Source of the DNA: Cyclaneusma minus | Lineage: Eukaryota > Ascomycota > Leotiomycetes > Marthamycetales > Marthamycetaceae | NCBI GenBank assembly: GCA_037179335.1 | Contig: JAKZHN010000003.1 | Coordinates: 1,240,001 to 1,304,000 of the forward strand | DNA: 64,000 nt | Direction of reading: 5' to 3' | Shown here: piece after piece, positions 32,647 through 45,564 of the stretch | Position numbering within the stretch: position 1 is the first letter of the stretch | How the letters are laid out: each line of letters begins with the position of its first letter | Position numbers and translations under genes: made by a program | The notes under the pieces: generated by a model | Told to the model about the DNA's origin: nothing | The model's input: only the letters and a program-made list of their open reading frames with translations | The model's database searches: none

Positions 32647-35600
32647 TCATCTGCCTTCCCTCGAGTCTCTCTTTCCCTGCTGCTGTTGCGGCTGCTGCGG
32701 CTGCCCCTGAGGCTCTCTACCCATAGCGTCGCCATCCCAAAGCGGCTGGCCTCCACCACCAAAACCACTGGCACTCGCGCCCGTGTAGCCACCGCCCGCT
32801 CCTCCCGACACATCATCAAGGCCCATGAACGCGCCGGGATTGGCGCCTCCCATGCCGCCCATGTCACCGCCATAGGCTCCCGTTCCAGCAACAGCGCCCA
32901 TGAAACCACCGACTTCAGGTCCCGCTGTCGGCATCATGTTCGGAAACGGCGCGTGGCTGGCGTTTACGCTGCGCCAAGGACCGAACTCGTCGAAGGAGCC
33001 GTAGAAATCGCTGGACGGGAGTGTGTGCAACCCGTGGAGGAAGGACGTGTCTGCGGTTGTCGTGAGGCCGGGCATAAAGTATGGGTTGGTGTTTAGTGCA
33101 GCTGGTGCAACAGCGTCCTGCTGCTGATGGTGGTGATACTGATGCGGCTCATGCTCCTGATGGGAACCGGTGTTCGCGAAGGCGCTGTATAGCTGATTTT
33201 GGTGCTGTTGATCGACCCAGTCACTCGTAGTTGGGGGATAGTGTTCTGCTGGGTCTTGGTGTGGTGATGGGTTGCCGAAAGACATGGGAGAGTCGAAGTA
33301 GTCGTGAGAAGGAAAGCTGGCGCTTTCTCGGTGCATTCCGTGGCGAGGTGAAATGCTGCCGATTCCGCCTACGAATCCGGCGTTGTCGTTGTCATCCGCG
33401 CCATCGACCATTCCATCCATCATCCCGCCCACGTTGCCTTTCCCTTTGCCCTTCCCTTTGCCTTCGTATCCCATCGGCATCGGTGCGTCTCGTGGCATGT
33501 CCTTCATGTTTCCGCCAACCAAGCCCGCTACGCCTCTCAGCGCGTCGTCAAATACTTCCCAGCTCCTCCTCGCCGGCACACTGACCTTACTCATCTCTCT
33601 TAGCCAGAGCATCGCTTGCTTGCAATCCTGCAAGATCTCATGCGCCTTTTGCGGCATATGCTGAGCCGAATACACAATTTCCAGCAGCAGCACCGACGCC
33701 GCCTGATTGATGTAATCCAGTGTCATCAGCCAGCTATTCTTCTGAAACGCCTCCGACACCGAGCTCGACGACCGCACCAGTCGGACAATAACCTGTGCGG
33801 AGCTGACGCAGATCTGCACAGCGGCGTGGTCGAAATTTCTGGAGTGTGAAGACTCATTGGAGATGCGTCCTTCGATGCGACACAGGGTCGGACGGAAGAT
33901 GATCATGCGCAGAGAACTAAACTCCATTTCTAGGCTGGTGCGCTCAGCTTCGTACTGCTGATTGGCCTTGCTTTGGGGCTGCGCAAAATTGAAGCCCGCG
34001 GGAAGACAGGAGCGCCAGAGGCAGATGCGGCTGTCTAGACGCCGGATCGTGCGTTGGACGTAGGACCATTTGGTTTTCGCAGTGGCGGCACAGTACAGCT
34101 CGGACATGACTTCGTGAGAGATGATCGACAGACTGATGAAATAGCGCAAGTAGGTCGAGGAAGTGATGGGTTGGTCTTTGTCTAGATTTGGAAGAAGGCT
34201 AGGGAGAAGGGTACCCTCTCGTTCCGACATGGAAGGCATCCTGGTGGAGGGTAGGAGTGATCTAGGAGATAGTAATGGAGGGAGCTCGGAGTCCATTTGC
34301 TCATTGAAGGATGGAGGATCGCGACCTCGTTGCGGTGAGTGACCGTCATGGGAGTCGGTTTTCAGTCCCTCCACCAATTCCTCTTCGTTGATGTTGAGAG
34401 GAAGAGGGGCACTGATATGATGACCTGCTACGGAACCAGGTCTGCCTAGAGTGCTGGAAAGCTTCTGCTCGAGGCAGTAGAGGGCCCAGAAGATTCGGTT
34501 TCTGACCTCCTTGTCCATTGGTGATGACCCCTCGTCAGTATTTCGTAAGTGCAGTCCGAGGGCAACTGCCTGTCGCATTGCGAGTCCACAAATATTGAAA
34601 GCCCTATTATGGGCAAAGTAAGAGAATGTGCAAGGTGTCGGGCAGTCTCGCAACATACCTGCTGAGCTGGTTGACGGAGATAAAATATATAGATAGAAGG
34701 CCTAAACTAGAGGTATTTTGCAAGTCAGTATCGTGGAAGATGGACCAGCGCTCGGCCGCCAGTTTTTGAGCTCGAGCATAATACATCAGATGCTCGCTGC
34801 CATCATCGTAGTGCTCGGTGCCGCGTCCAGCCTGAGAAAGCTGGGCATACTTGGAGCCGATGGCTAAGACGACGTTCACCAAGCAGAGAGACGAAACACC
34901 ATTGTGAGCAACAAAAGCATCGGCGCCTTTTTCCAATAAGCTCTCAAAGCCAGCCAAGAATCTGGCCTTGATCATGAGAGGATAAGCGGGATAGACGTGA
35001 GTCATGAAGAATGAAACGAGATGACGTCCAACCTCGGGAGATGGCAAATCATACTCGTTGACCCCTTCGACTCCCATCTCCGTAGGTCCTGGCTCCCCGG
35101 TCATGTACTTGCCAGAATCCCTAGCATGGACCGGGTTGGTAGCCGAAAGTCCGGTGCGTTCTTTAAAGTTGAAATCGTCAACTCGCTGCATCCACGTGGC
35201 GGTCGCCGACTTTCCCAAAAATCCAACAGCCTTGGTTTCCGAGTCGCGGTTCACATCTTCACTAACAGCATCAATCGAACCCATCGAACCAACTTCTGCA
35301 TTTGCGTCTTGTTCTCCGCTCGTCTTTGAATGCATGACAGAGGCAGCTTGATCACCCGGAACTTGGCTCGATGTATCAACATCCATCTCATTGCCTGTGA
35401 CAAGGTCCGAAGACTGCTGCGATTAGAACCGAAATCATCAAGCTATGCTTTGTGAGCTTACCTTTGCGATTGTATCTTCGGCCTGCTGGCGGACATTGTG
35501 ATCGATAATGCCGTGCTGCAGAACACTTTGCAACACGCTTATGAGCTCTGCATTTGCTTGCTGTAACTGAGAAGCTTGTCCGAGAGCACGAGCCGAGTCC

Positions 35601-35853
35601 CTGAAAACAGATTAGACGCACAATCTGAGATGTAGGAGTTTTGGGGGATTCCCTACTTTTTATCTTTATCCCGCTTGCCATCGCCGTACACACAGGGCTT
35701 ACTGTCGGCCCTACATCTCACACAAGGTCGGCCGCCAGAGCATTTAGCCTTGGCTTTGCGACAGTTGTCGCAAGCATGCAACGTGCGCTGCTTCTCACCG
35801 CTAGTACTGGGCGATTGGCTTCCGCCGGGCTTTTTGAGAGCTGGGAGAAGCAT
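32647..35853 (-). CDS. Zn2Cys6 transcription factor with fungal_trans domain
   Basis: Four exons on minus: 35853-35657, 35600-35462, 35413-34659 and 34603-32647; introns 56, 48 and 55 bp with good GT/AG signals; 1015 aa. The N-terminus has a complete binuclear cluster (CDNCRKAKAKC and CVRCRADSKPC; spacing C-2-C-6-C-5-C-2-C-6-C) followed by basic residues. Exon 2 encodes a Gln-rich helix of the linker or dimerisation type (RALGQASQLQQANAEL). The middle homology region is recognisable as the fungal-specific transcription factor domain (ICGLAMRQAVALGLHLR, VRNRIFWALYCLEQKLSSTLGRP). The C-terminal 300 residues are disordered and rich in Gly, Gln, His, Met and Asn, typical of activation regions. 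It is a nuclear regulator; target genes cannot be inferred. The neighbouring SDR is not obviously a partner. Confidence 0.93.
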
Positions 35854-37714
35854 TTTGCCTGGCAGTCCTGAGCCATAATTCTTGGTTTTCTGTCAGATAT
35901 GCCTCGACGACGGATATGGGCAGCGACTTACTCCCAGGGGACGTCCTGAAGAAGACATCGAACCGTGGCAGCGGCAGATATGAACTGACTGACGAAGTCC
36001 CGCCGGTAATCTTGCCGTATAAAAACGACGTGAAGATGCCTCAATGACCACGGGTTACGTGGATGAGGACATGGACGCCGCCGGCAGGCTGTAGCCCTCC
36101 TTCGAGAATCTGTAGACTGCGCCAAGAAGAGACTGCGCGAGCAGGCCTGAGTGGTTTCTCGACCAGACCAGCAGGCCAGGAGTCGTTTTGGGGAAGATTC
36201 GATCAAGATCGGACTTCTTGAAGCCGATGGGAGTAATTCTCAAACTAGTCATGGTTGTCAGCTTCCGGAAACAATCCGAACCAGCAGAAGGTAGTCATGG
36301 TTATACTTTTTGATGACAATGGGATGATACCGAGAAAGACAGATAATGCTGCACAATGCAAATTGGATGGGTGGGGGTGCGATGGGGGGCAGATGAGAAT
36401 ATTGATGGATGATCACAAGTCCCCCTTATTGCGCGCGGAAAGCTACCTATGTTTCAAAGCTGAAGACATGGTTTGATTCCACACTGCTTGTCCAAGGCTT
36501 TTCCGGAACCAGGCACCAGATTTGAGGCAAGCCTGGCAATGGTCGGCGCATCGCAAGAGGTATTGTATCAACATACCTTGGTGGTTGCGAAGTTGCTCGC
36601 CTTGTGCCTATTGCCCTGCTTCGTGTACTGCAAGGCGTAGCACTTCTGCCACTCCAAGCTTCGATTGGAGAGACCAAGCTTCGATTGGAGAGAAGCTTTC
36701 CCGGCCAATTCATAGGGAAGCCGGCCGTGGACTGGTATCGGGTGTCCTGGTGGGGTGTTTTTGAGGCTTGGCTTGTCTGAAGTGGCAAAGGCTTCTGGCA
36801 CACGCGGAGGCGGAAGACAAGTCCGAGCCAGTGGAATTTCTGGATGGCTGCCTGAGGACGCAATGCTTATATGGGGGGCACGTGCACGGACAGTCGCGAA
36901 GGTCTTTTTGACGACATCAACGGTGCTGCAGGACAAACGTGCTCAAGCGCAGAAGGAGACGAGAAATAGCAGCAGAAGACTTCAAATGAGCGGTGCAAAG
37001 CGACGAGAAACACTGCAGCAGAGGCTGATCGCTGGCGAAAAGAAGACATGCTCAGGAGAAGCTCACGAACTCGCCTGGCGGCTTCAATCCCAACACGCCT
37101 CCAAGATATACATCTTTCGAGGCCGGGTGACGTAGCTGGGTGCGAAGAGAACAAGAGAAGTCAGAGAGCGGCGGCCGACTGGAGTTGCCTTCTGGTCTCG
37201 CGCTTGCGAGTCTCAACCACAAGCGCTGAAGGGTGTCGCAGCACTGCTGGGATTGAAGAGGCGCCAGCAACAGAGAGATCGACGCGTCGCGACATTGAAG
37301 TGGATCACCCGTGCGATCGCCGTTCGGTTCTGGGGAGGTCCGAGGAGCTGGGGATCGAGGCTTGGGCCAGCTGCATCGGCCCTCAGCCTGAGAGAGAGCT
37401 GGTGAGGCCCAACATTTGTCATTGACGGGGAATTTTGACGGCGACTTTGTCAAAGGCTGGAAGGAGCCAACTTCGAATCGCATCTTTAAGACTGCAAGAC
37501 CGCTACGTACGTCAGTTGGCGACACGATTCTGCGCCAAGCCGTCGACGCCTTATCGATAAGGCTGTGTCCCGTCGTCACTATGTGTTCCAGCAGTGATCA
37601 GTTCAACACCATCACACTCCACCACCGTCATGATACCTACTTTTCACTGAATACCTTAACACTTCACAAAACCTCAGTACCCGCCGACTGGTACTACTCC
37701 ATCCGCACGCAAAA
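35854..37714. other. 1.9-kb intergenic region
   Basis: Between the Zn2Cys6 gene (minus) and the SDR gene (plus), so both promoters lie here. Short open frames exist on both strands but have no coding character. A 12-13 bp sequence (AAGCTTCGATTGGAGAGA) is repeated in tandem near 36656-36692. Confidence 0.5.
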
Positions 37715-39280
37715 ATGCCCAACATCCTCATCGTCGGCGCAACCCGCGGCCTCGGCGCCTCTCTCGCGACCCTCTATGCATCGCAAGCCAACACCAAAGT
37801 CTACGCCACCTCGCGATCCTCTTCTCCGCCCTCCCGCTCCGAGTTCCCCTCGCAAATATCTTGGATTGGAAACATCGATTGCACCGACCCTAAGGTGGGG
37901 GACAATCTGGTCACCTGGATCAAGCGGCTGAATGTGGAGAAGCTGGACATTGTGGTATGTTCGTCCGCTTTTTGCAATCCCATTTCCAGCTTTAGTACTC
38001 AAATACTCCCAAACCTTAACATACTAGCGTACCTTCCCAAGCTCTCTTGTCATTGGATTTTCTTTGGTCAATTGGCCTTTCTCAGTTCTTCAGTCATTGA
38101 GAGTGATGTGAACCTCGATAAGTTACTAGGCTCAATCCGAGTTGCTAGTGCCGGCCCGAGTTCTTATAATCACGCCAAGTGACTAGGAGCATCCCAAGGT
38201 TTAGGAACGCTGAGAGCAGTATGCCAAATCATTGGAATCATTCGAAACTGCTAGAAGTGTTTCAAATTACCAGGAGCATTCAAAGTACTCTATATTACTA
38301 CCACAATGCGATGAAAAAAGTCTGGGTACGGTCTACAATCTTCAAATTATTGGGAATATCCCAAACAACCAGGAATATTCCAAATTACTAGAGATATTCT
38401 AGATGATTCGGAATATTCCAATCGATTGGAAATATTCACAGTGATTGGGATTATGCCAACCCCGTCACTGTGAATATGCCAAGTGAATGGGGACATTCTC
38501 ACTCACCGATCTCAGGCCGTATCCAGACCTTATTCCCGGTACTGCAAAAGTACCCCAAGTGTTCAGTACCATGCCAAGTTGCTTATTCGAAGCATTTCAA
38601 CCTGTTGGATTCGCTATTCCCTCCGGGTCATGAGAATTGCTCCAGATTTCAAATCACCACCTCGCAAAATCACCCCTACCACCCCCACCACCCCGCTAAC
38701 CTCGCATGACCAGATCATCACCGCAGGCTATTTCGCAACCGAATCCTTCTCCTCCGGGCCAAACTGGTCCTCCCAAGTACAGATGTACACCACCTCCTCC
38801 ATCGCACCCCCCATCATAATCCACAGTCTCGTCTCCTCCTCCCTCATCTCCCCCCCATCCCCCTCCTCCCCCCACCCCCGCATCCTCCTCATCTCCTCCG
38901 AATCCGGCTCCATCACTCTCCGCCACGCTTCCGAAGGCGGCGGCAACTACGGCCACCACGCCTCCAAAGCCGCCCTCAACATGGTTGGCAAACTGCTCTC
39001 TCTCGATTTGAAAGAAAAGGGTATTATTGTGAGCATCGTGCATCCGGGCTTCATGCGCACGGACATGACGAAGGGGGTGGGGTTTGATGAGTTTTGGGAT
39101 GAAGGGGGGGCGGTGACGCCGGATGTTGTGGCGAGGAGTTTGGTGGAGTGGTGTGAGGGCTTGGATATGGGGAAGAGTGGGGAGTTTTGGGCGCCGAGGG
39201 GGACGGGGGATGTGGGGACTTGGGAGGAGGCTATGGGGATGGGAAAGGTTGAGGGGGAGCCGGTGAAATTGCCTTGGTGA
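37715..39280 (+). CDS. Short-chain dehydrogenase/reductase with 759-bp intron
   Basis: Exons 37715-37954 and 38714-39280; 268 aa. The donor GTATGT and acceptor GACCAG restore DIV|IITAGYF, the usual SDR strand ending in the NAG-like motif. Features: dinucleotide-binding GATRGLG near the N-terminus, catalytic Ser strand RILLISSESGS, and GGGNYGHHASKAALN, where the residue four before Lys (normally Tyr of YxxxK) is His and a Tyr sits two residues earlier. The conserved PGFMRTDMTKG follows. Some fungal SDRs share this arrangement, so altered chemistry is possible but unproven. The intron is about ten times longer than others in the window and contains a MITE-like element plus degenerate short repeats. 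The exon between about 38810 and 38880 is Pro/Ser-rich and may be an insertion. Confidence 0.82.
38318..38530 (+). mobile_element. MITE-like element in SDR intron
   Basis: About 213 bp with inverted ends: AAGTCTGGGTACGGTCT at the left and AGGCCGTATCCAGACCT at the right. A second copy with the same ends lies at 45565-45752. The interior is a series of imperfect ~20-bp units of the AATATTCCAAATTACTGGG type. No coding capacity. No clear target-site duplication seen. Confidence 0.75.
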
Positions 39281-40230
39281 GAGGGGTGGTGAGGCGGTGA
39301 GGGAGAAGAAGGGATTTGATTGCGGTTTGCTACCGAGACTTTTTTTAATCGCTGACGCTTGCGTTTCTTTTGATCATTCAAATTGATTCTAATTATTTAC
39401 TAGATTTCTCCTGATTGCTTGTGTTTCTTTGAATTCGCTGGGTGACGAGCGTGGATGTGGTGGCGCTGCGAGGTTGCAAAACCTCCAAGCCCCCAACTTT
39501 CACCTCCCGAGTTTGGTGGTGCCAAAAGATGTGCATCCTTCTACTCTGTTCAACTCCGCGAAAAGCCTATGCAAAAACAGGTGGATGATTGAAACGCAGC
39601 ATTGTTTCCGGTTTGTTCGCCCGATAAGATTCGGGTTCTTCCAGTCTCAGAGTACATGGCTTAGTCGGCTAGATGATATCATCTCGAGCCAATGGAGATT
39701 GTTTTTCCTCGGTTGGAAGAATAAGAGGGCTCTCAAGGTCTAGGGCTAGTAGTGGTCGGGATTCTCAAGCTGAAGTTCTGTCCCCACTTGCTTGCGAAAG
39801 CTTGAAAGTTCCGTTTGAAAGTTCACACTTACAAAACAAAACCTCTTTCACTCTTTCATGATCCGCAAACCATGCTCCAAAGTATTTAACATTTTTGTGC
39901 CGTCTTCGTCGTCATGCTCATTAGTTCTTGTCAGGGACAGCTCTCCGAGCCTGTCTTTGCGCAGTAGTACTGCCAGACACTCTGAAGTTTGAAAAGCGAG
40001 TTCATCAGGGCAAGGTTATGTTTCAATGGAGGCCATCATCATCCATGGCGTTAGATTTTTGCATTCTGCAATCTACTACCTTACATTGATACATGTGCTT
40101 CCAGAACACCTAGTCATCTTCCCCATGATAATAGGAGGGTCAGGGTACGAAGTGCTCATAAGCGCTCCACGTCGTGTTCAGCCTCTCCCAACACAACCAT
40201 GCTCGCATTTTTCCAATCGCACGTAAAAGC
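39281..40230. other. Intergenic, no gene seen
   Basis: The 3' flanks of convergent genes (SDR plus, coiled-coil/basic gene minus). No coding stretch. Confidence 0.5.
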
Positions 40231-41888
40231 TTACTCGTTCAACGTCTGGCCTTTCGGTGGTGGGTGACGTAAATCTCTGCCATATGCCTGATCTAAGTAC
40301 GTACGGAACGGGTTAGTTGTCCCCTTGAGGTATGTGCCGAACGGGTTTTTGCGAGGCGGAGAAGTTTTCGTCGGGGTAGTTTTCGCCGGGGAAGATTTCG
40401 CCGGAGAAGGTTTAGGCCTACGCCTCGGAGATAAATGAGTGGGTGAGCCCAAGGACCTGCTTTTAGGAGGACTCTTGCGGGTTCTAGCTGCTCTGTTTCT
40501 AGCTGCCATATCTAAGATATGTTGGGGGAGTCGCCCGTTCTTGTCATCGCCAATGATTTCGTTCCCAGGGGGACTGATTTCTTGTGGCGAGTGTTCAATA
40601 GGGGCCCCTTGGTGTTGTGAGGTGTGTGGAAGAGTGGCTTTTTGCAAGCTCGCTGCTTTGCGGTCTTTGGCGAACTGGGATTCTTCCAAGAAGTCGAGAA
40701 GATGTGTTCTGCGGGATTGAACGTGGAGTGGGCGGTGCCGAAGACGCTGGTGGCTCTTCCTTGGGTGGCAGGCTTGGTGTTTTGGGCTTGAGTGGCGGTG
40801 CCAGAGGGGTTGCCAAAGCTCCATGTCGGTTGATTCGAAGTTGCAATCGACTTATCAATGGGTTTGCATGACTCGGTGTGCTCAAGGGCGGAGATTTCTG
40901 GCGTTGGGCTTGGAGACGAGTGTTTCCGTTTTCGGATGGGCACAGGGAGTGTGAAATAGTCGAAAAAATCAAAGTCAGACAACTCAGACTCCGGAGCTGG
41001 ACTGGGTTTGACTGGAGGGCTAAGTGTGGAATTGGTTTCTGCGGATTCTGATGCGGCCGAATCTTGTAGTAAACCCGGGGATTCTTCTTCCTTGTCCGCA
41101 AGCCCGTTGTAATCCAAGCGAAGAGTTATCCTGTCGTTGTAGACCTTGTGTTCGACGAGCGCACTGAAGAGTTTCCACACTTTGTCGGCGCCTTCGGCAT
41201 CCTTGAAGGTGGGCAGCCACGTCGCGGTGTCACCCGGTTGTACTCGGTAGTCTGCTCGATGCCTGTGCCTACGGCTTGCTTGCTGAGTCCAGTATTCTAC
41301 TCGGAGCTTGTTGTTTTTCTTGTCGTGCACCACTTCCTTCACATCTTCGAAATTGATGCGCGAGATTTCATGGACATATTCGAGTCCTAAGTAATCAACT
41401 CGTACTAACAAGGCTACATCAACCATGAACAATCGGAGAGTAAAGTCAATGTTACCATGCCATTGTAGGACCAAACACTCTTGAGGGGATGTTGCCGTGA
41501 GCATCTGGGATCCGGAAATGCATGTCGTAAGGGAGAAGCTTTCCGTGACATGGGCGCCGCTCAGATAAGGGAGGGTGAAGCGTCGCCAGTTATAGTCAGA
41601 ATCTGACTCAGCCTCTACAGCCGAGTCCACATCCATCTTTTCATCGCCATCGTGTCGTATGCGCTTTTGGCTCGGCTGATTCGTCCCTTCCAGTCGCTTG
41701 ATTTGTTTCTCCAGCTCTTTGATCTGTAAAAGGTAGGCTTCGTTACGGTCTTCCAGTTCGAAAATTCGTTCATCATAGCCCTTGATAAGATTGTGGACAC
41801 TGTCTTGTTGACGTTGCGGATATTCAGGTTGATTGCCCGAGAACTCGAAAGGGCGGGATGATGAGTTGTGGGACGGGCGTTGAACCAT
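40231..41888 (-). CDS. Unrecognised protein with N-terminal coiled coil and basic C-terminus
   Basis: From ATG 41888 the frame runs 458 codons to 40512. A different frame with equally coding-like sequence continues to 40231 (KNPFGTYLKG, NPFRTYLDQAYGRDLRH). A 71-bp intron at 40745-40675 (weak donor GTCTTC, acceptor CCCAG, phase 0) joins them into 528 aa; otherwise the protein ends at 40512. Residues about 30-70 form a coiled coil (YDERIFELEDRNEAYLLQIK). A compact region of about 100-270 may be a novel globular domain. The rest is Ser/Pro/Lys-rich and disordered, with KSSPAKTTPTKTSPPRK-type repeats suited to DNA or chromatin contact. Function unknown. Confidence 0.65.
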
Positions 41889-42434
41889 GATGACTGTGAG
41901 CTGTGGTGATGATTCGATGAAAAGGACTCGGGGAGTTGGAAATATCAGAGCTCCTGACTGCGTACAAATACTTACTGCATGCTACCTATCGCGGACTCTT
42001 CTAGTATTCATTGTCATTCTCGCATGTTGCTTCCTGCGGCTTCTGAAAGTGTCTGGCATAGTTCATGGAGTCTCATATTCTGAAGCCTTCTGTTTCACTT
42101 TCCCACAAATCTAGTTGCATAAAGAACTCAGACATTTTCATTGCGTGATGCGCTTTTCACGAGTCATTCAAGCTTCCCAGCGTTACAAATCAAGCATAAC
42201 CTCATTCGCATCTCAAGTCAACGCTTCTGTCATTCCTCGTATTCTCATATGAAGTAGCAGCTAACTCCGCAGCAATGGCTCAAGTGACCACCACCCATCT
42301 TTCTAGTATCATTGCACCCGAGCGAACCATGAGTGCTGACTCTGCGAAGAAGGTCAAAGGAACAGTGCCAATTTTTGATCCCCTTTTTCACAACTCCAGA
42401 CTCCATACCAAACTCTCCCGATATTTCTAGAGAC
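41889..42434. other. Intergenic, no gene seen
   Basis: Upstream region of the gene at 41888 and 3' flank of the secreted-protein gene; no coding stretch. Confidence 0.5.
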
Positions 42435-43082
42435 TTAGGAGTTCGAATCGGCACCGCAACTCTTGTCAAGGAACGTCGAATCCGTCACGGGGTGGCCATT
42501 GATCTCGTAGGCGGGACCCAACACATCGTTCGTAAGCAAGGCGTCGTAGCCGTAGCAGAAGCAATTTCCAGCTATTCTCGCGTTAGCTTTCATTCCTCTA
42601 CTCATTAAAACTATGCTTTCAAAAACTTGGCAGCAAAACTTGGAATTCAAAGACGGAGGTCAAGACTTACCCAGCGCAGCCCAATAACTCACGATCCTCT
42701 CATCCCTCATCTGATACTGACACTTGTCCGCACAATATCCCTGCGTACTGCCAGTCGCAAAGTTCGTCGAGAAGATCTGATGAGCAGAAGCGAAGCCTTT
42801 GGATACTGCGGCTGGCGAGTGCTCGGGGGTGACTTGCGAGTAGCCGTAGATTGTGTAGCCGTTGATGGAGGTGTCGCTTGAGCCGGCAACACAGTTGGGT
42901 GACCTAGGGAAGGTAGCGGAGCCGGTGGGGAGGGAGGCTGTGCCTGTGGGAATTGGAAATGGGTTGTAGGAGGTGCCATTGGGGAAGGGGAAGCCTGAGA
43001 AGGTGCGGCCGGCGATTGGCGAGGCGTTGGTGAGGGTGAGGAGGGCGCTGAGGCCGCTGAGCGAGAGGATGAAGGACTTCAT
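42435..43082 (-). CDS. Small secreted cysteine-containing protein, effector-like
   Basis: Exons 43082-42671 and 42571-42435 (minus), intron 99 bp (GTAAGT donor, AATAG acceptor); 182 aa. The N-terminal signal peptide MKSFILSLSGLSALLTLTNA is followed by a Pro/Gly/Thr-rich segment. The C-terminal domain has six Cys: NCVAG, GYCADKCQYQM, GNCFCYGYDAL and KSCGAD. The spacing resembles apple/PAN-like or WSC-like modules only loosely, and I do not assign it. Small size, secretion and Cys pairs fit a secreted effector or surface protein; that is inference. Splicing is well supported because it joins YWAAL to the cysteine pair in frame. Confidence 0.8.
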
Positions 43083-43325
43083 GGTGGTGGGTTGAGCGAG
43101 CGTGTGGTGGGTGGAGCGAATGTGGAGAGGTTGATGATTGAGGTGGATGTTGGGAGAGTCTTAGGTGTCCAGGTCCTCGAAGAGAGAGAGGGCGCGTCGG
43201 AGATTCGAGGAAGATATGAGGACGAGCTGAAGCTTTTGTTGCGGTTCCGTGGTCCGTGAGAATCGATAGGCGGGTGCGGAGATTGGATGCGTAGGACGTA
43301 GGTCGGGGCGTGGAAAGGCAACAGC

Positions 43326-43331
43326 TTTATA
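43326..43331 (-). promoter_or_regulatory. Possible TATA box of the secreted-protein gene
   Basis: TATAAA on minus, about 245 bases before the ATG at 43082. The position is plausible for a fungal gene with a long leader; there is no other support. Confidence 0.35.
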
Positions 43332-45564
43332 TTCAGCACGTCCTCATCGATATCAGGTTCAGGTCGGTAGCAGATGATGGTAGGTGTCCGAATAAGCATC
43401 GGCAAGAAAAGTTCTCAATGCCATTGTCCATTCCGCCTGTTCGGACGTTCTTTCCCGCAATCTAGCTGTAGGCTATTCTTGATTGGCCGCGCTAGAGGCA
43501 GCCTACCACTCGATCAAAGTTACGACCGCAACGGGGGCTATAGCCCGTGGCATTGGGTAGTCCCTATGTGGCTTGCGCGCGAGCATCAGACGTTACGGTG
43601 ACCGCGGTGAGGCCTTTAGACAGTTCGGCACATTCTCAGACATTTGGCAGATTTCTGGGAATACGACCAAGACATCGAATATTTCGGATTTTCCAACTGC
43701 CGCAGAGCCTATCGTGGTGCCGAGGCCTAAGAGCGGTCCTCACCTTCACCAAGCGGTAGGTCCCGATTTAGCAGCAGCGGATCCGAATCGGGCTTCGGGG
43801 CACAACTTATCCCACCTAGGGTTACCTCTTACCACAGATAAGCCGTTTGTGTTCCCATCGTGCTTCCCACGTTTCCCAAATCCCACGGACAGGTGTGAGA
43901 TCAATTACATGTAACAAGTTTGTGAGCATCAAACTGCTTATATGTACCTACCGAGGCTTTGAATAACCAAGGTGTTCTTCAGAAGTTCAGCTCTTGATCT
44001 TCCCTCCAACACTCATACACCTCAAACTATCAACAACCCTTACAAGCTCCAAGACCGCCTAATATACACATCCCTCTCCATATCAGCCAACGAACCAACA
44101 TAACTCCACCTCTCAACTCAAAACAACCACTCTAAACTTCGGACCGAGTCTAACTGACGCAACCACTCAAAACCATCTCAGACGGAACACCCAACGACCA
44201 ATCCTCGATCGCCCAATCGTCTGGTAACGACGATAAAGTCGCTCTGCCAAGGAAGATCCCCAAACCTTCCCGCACCCCTGGAAAACCCAAAGTCCCGGGA
44301 GTCGGGAACCCCAATGTTACACCTGGACTTCGATGACGCTCTGTCTACTCCGTGCTACTCCACACTACTCTTATCAGCCAACCAACAAACCGCAAACACA
44401 ATAATTCCGTCGCAACCACCACGCACATCCCCCGAAACAGCAAGTATTCCAACCCATGGACCGGAAAAAGAAGAAGAGAAACAACCCCTGCCCCTCCCAA
44501 CTTTCCCGCCCTAGCACCGACTGAACAGAATAAAACCAGGGCAGCCAGCTCCCGCTCACCGGCGCCCAGCTATAAAACCTAGTTTCACCATCTCAACATA
44601 ACACCGAGTCACCGACCCAAGATCCACCAAACCGATCCCACCAAAATCCATCCCAAAAATGTACCGAAACTCTAAAACCTTCCATCTTCAAGAGCACGGC
44701 ATGAACATACCTTACACTTCCTCTCTCCTCCGTCCCGAGACACCCTTAGCCGCCTCAGCCTAGAAAACCCAAAACACGGGAACCGTTGCCTCTTGTCAGA
44801 TCTTCAAGAATCAAAAATCTTTTTGTCCATCCACACGGTGTTCACACGGTAACACACCACCCTCTTTTTACTTTCGCCAACCTAGTCCTTAACCTTAGAT
44901 CCTCAACGGCAAACCAATTCTCATGTACATACCTACCGTTCGTCCGTACTCTCAAGCATGCTCCGTGCTTTCGAGATCCCGCACATCCGACATTCTTATT
45001 AAGTACGCCAGAACACGTGCACTCTTCGCCACCTGCCGATATCCCATCCATATGAAACCAACCATTCGGCATTCATGTCAGTTAGAGAAAAAACAACAAA
45101 ACAAACCTGAGTAAGCTGCCACATAGCAGACCCTCCCCCCCGCCGCATCTTCACATCTTCACATCTCCACATCTCCCCATCTTCACCCACCCCACCACCA
45201 TAAAACCCGGGCATGCAACTTTCTCAACTCGCTCGCTCACTCTCAAATCCCCGAATCCTCGCACAAGCGCCTCCAGTCTAGAATTTTCAGCCCCCTATTC
45301 TCAAATTTGTGTCAGACGCAACACACATCCATCTTGTCCATCTTGTCCATCTTGTCTTCTCGTACGTCTTCTCGTACACATTTCCTCGTATCCTCGTACA
45401 CTTTCACGCACCCCAAGTTCGCGCTTACCATCCCATTTTACCATCCCATCTTCCTTTCTCCCACCGCAGGTCCGAATCTCCGCCCTCCCTCCAAGGCACA
45501 CAGCGGTCTTTCAAAACTTCCGCAACAGTCAGATCTCAGCAGATGCTACAGTGGGGCCAAAAAA

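Noticed and set aside
36654..36692. AAGCTTCGATTGGAGAGA doublet as a regulatory element
   Set aside because: A simple short tandem duplication with no positional support.
44154..44336. 60-codon open stretch reading like a basic Pro/Lys-rich peptide, ending at TGA 44334-44336
   Set aside because: No start codon or clear acceptor, and nothing coding-like on either side; composition bias of the region can explain it.
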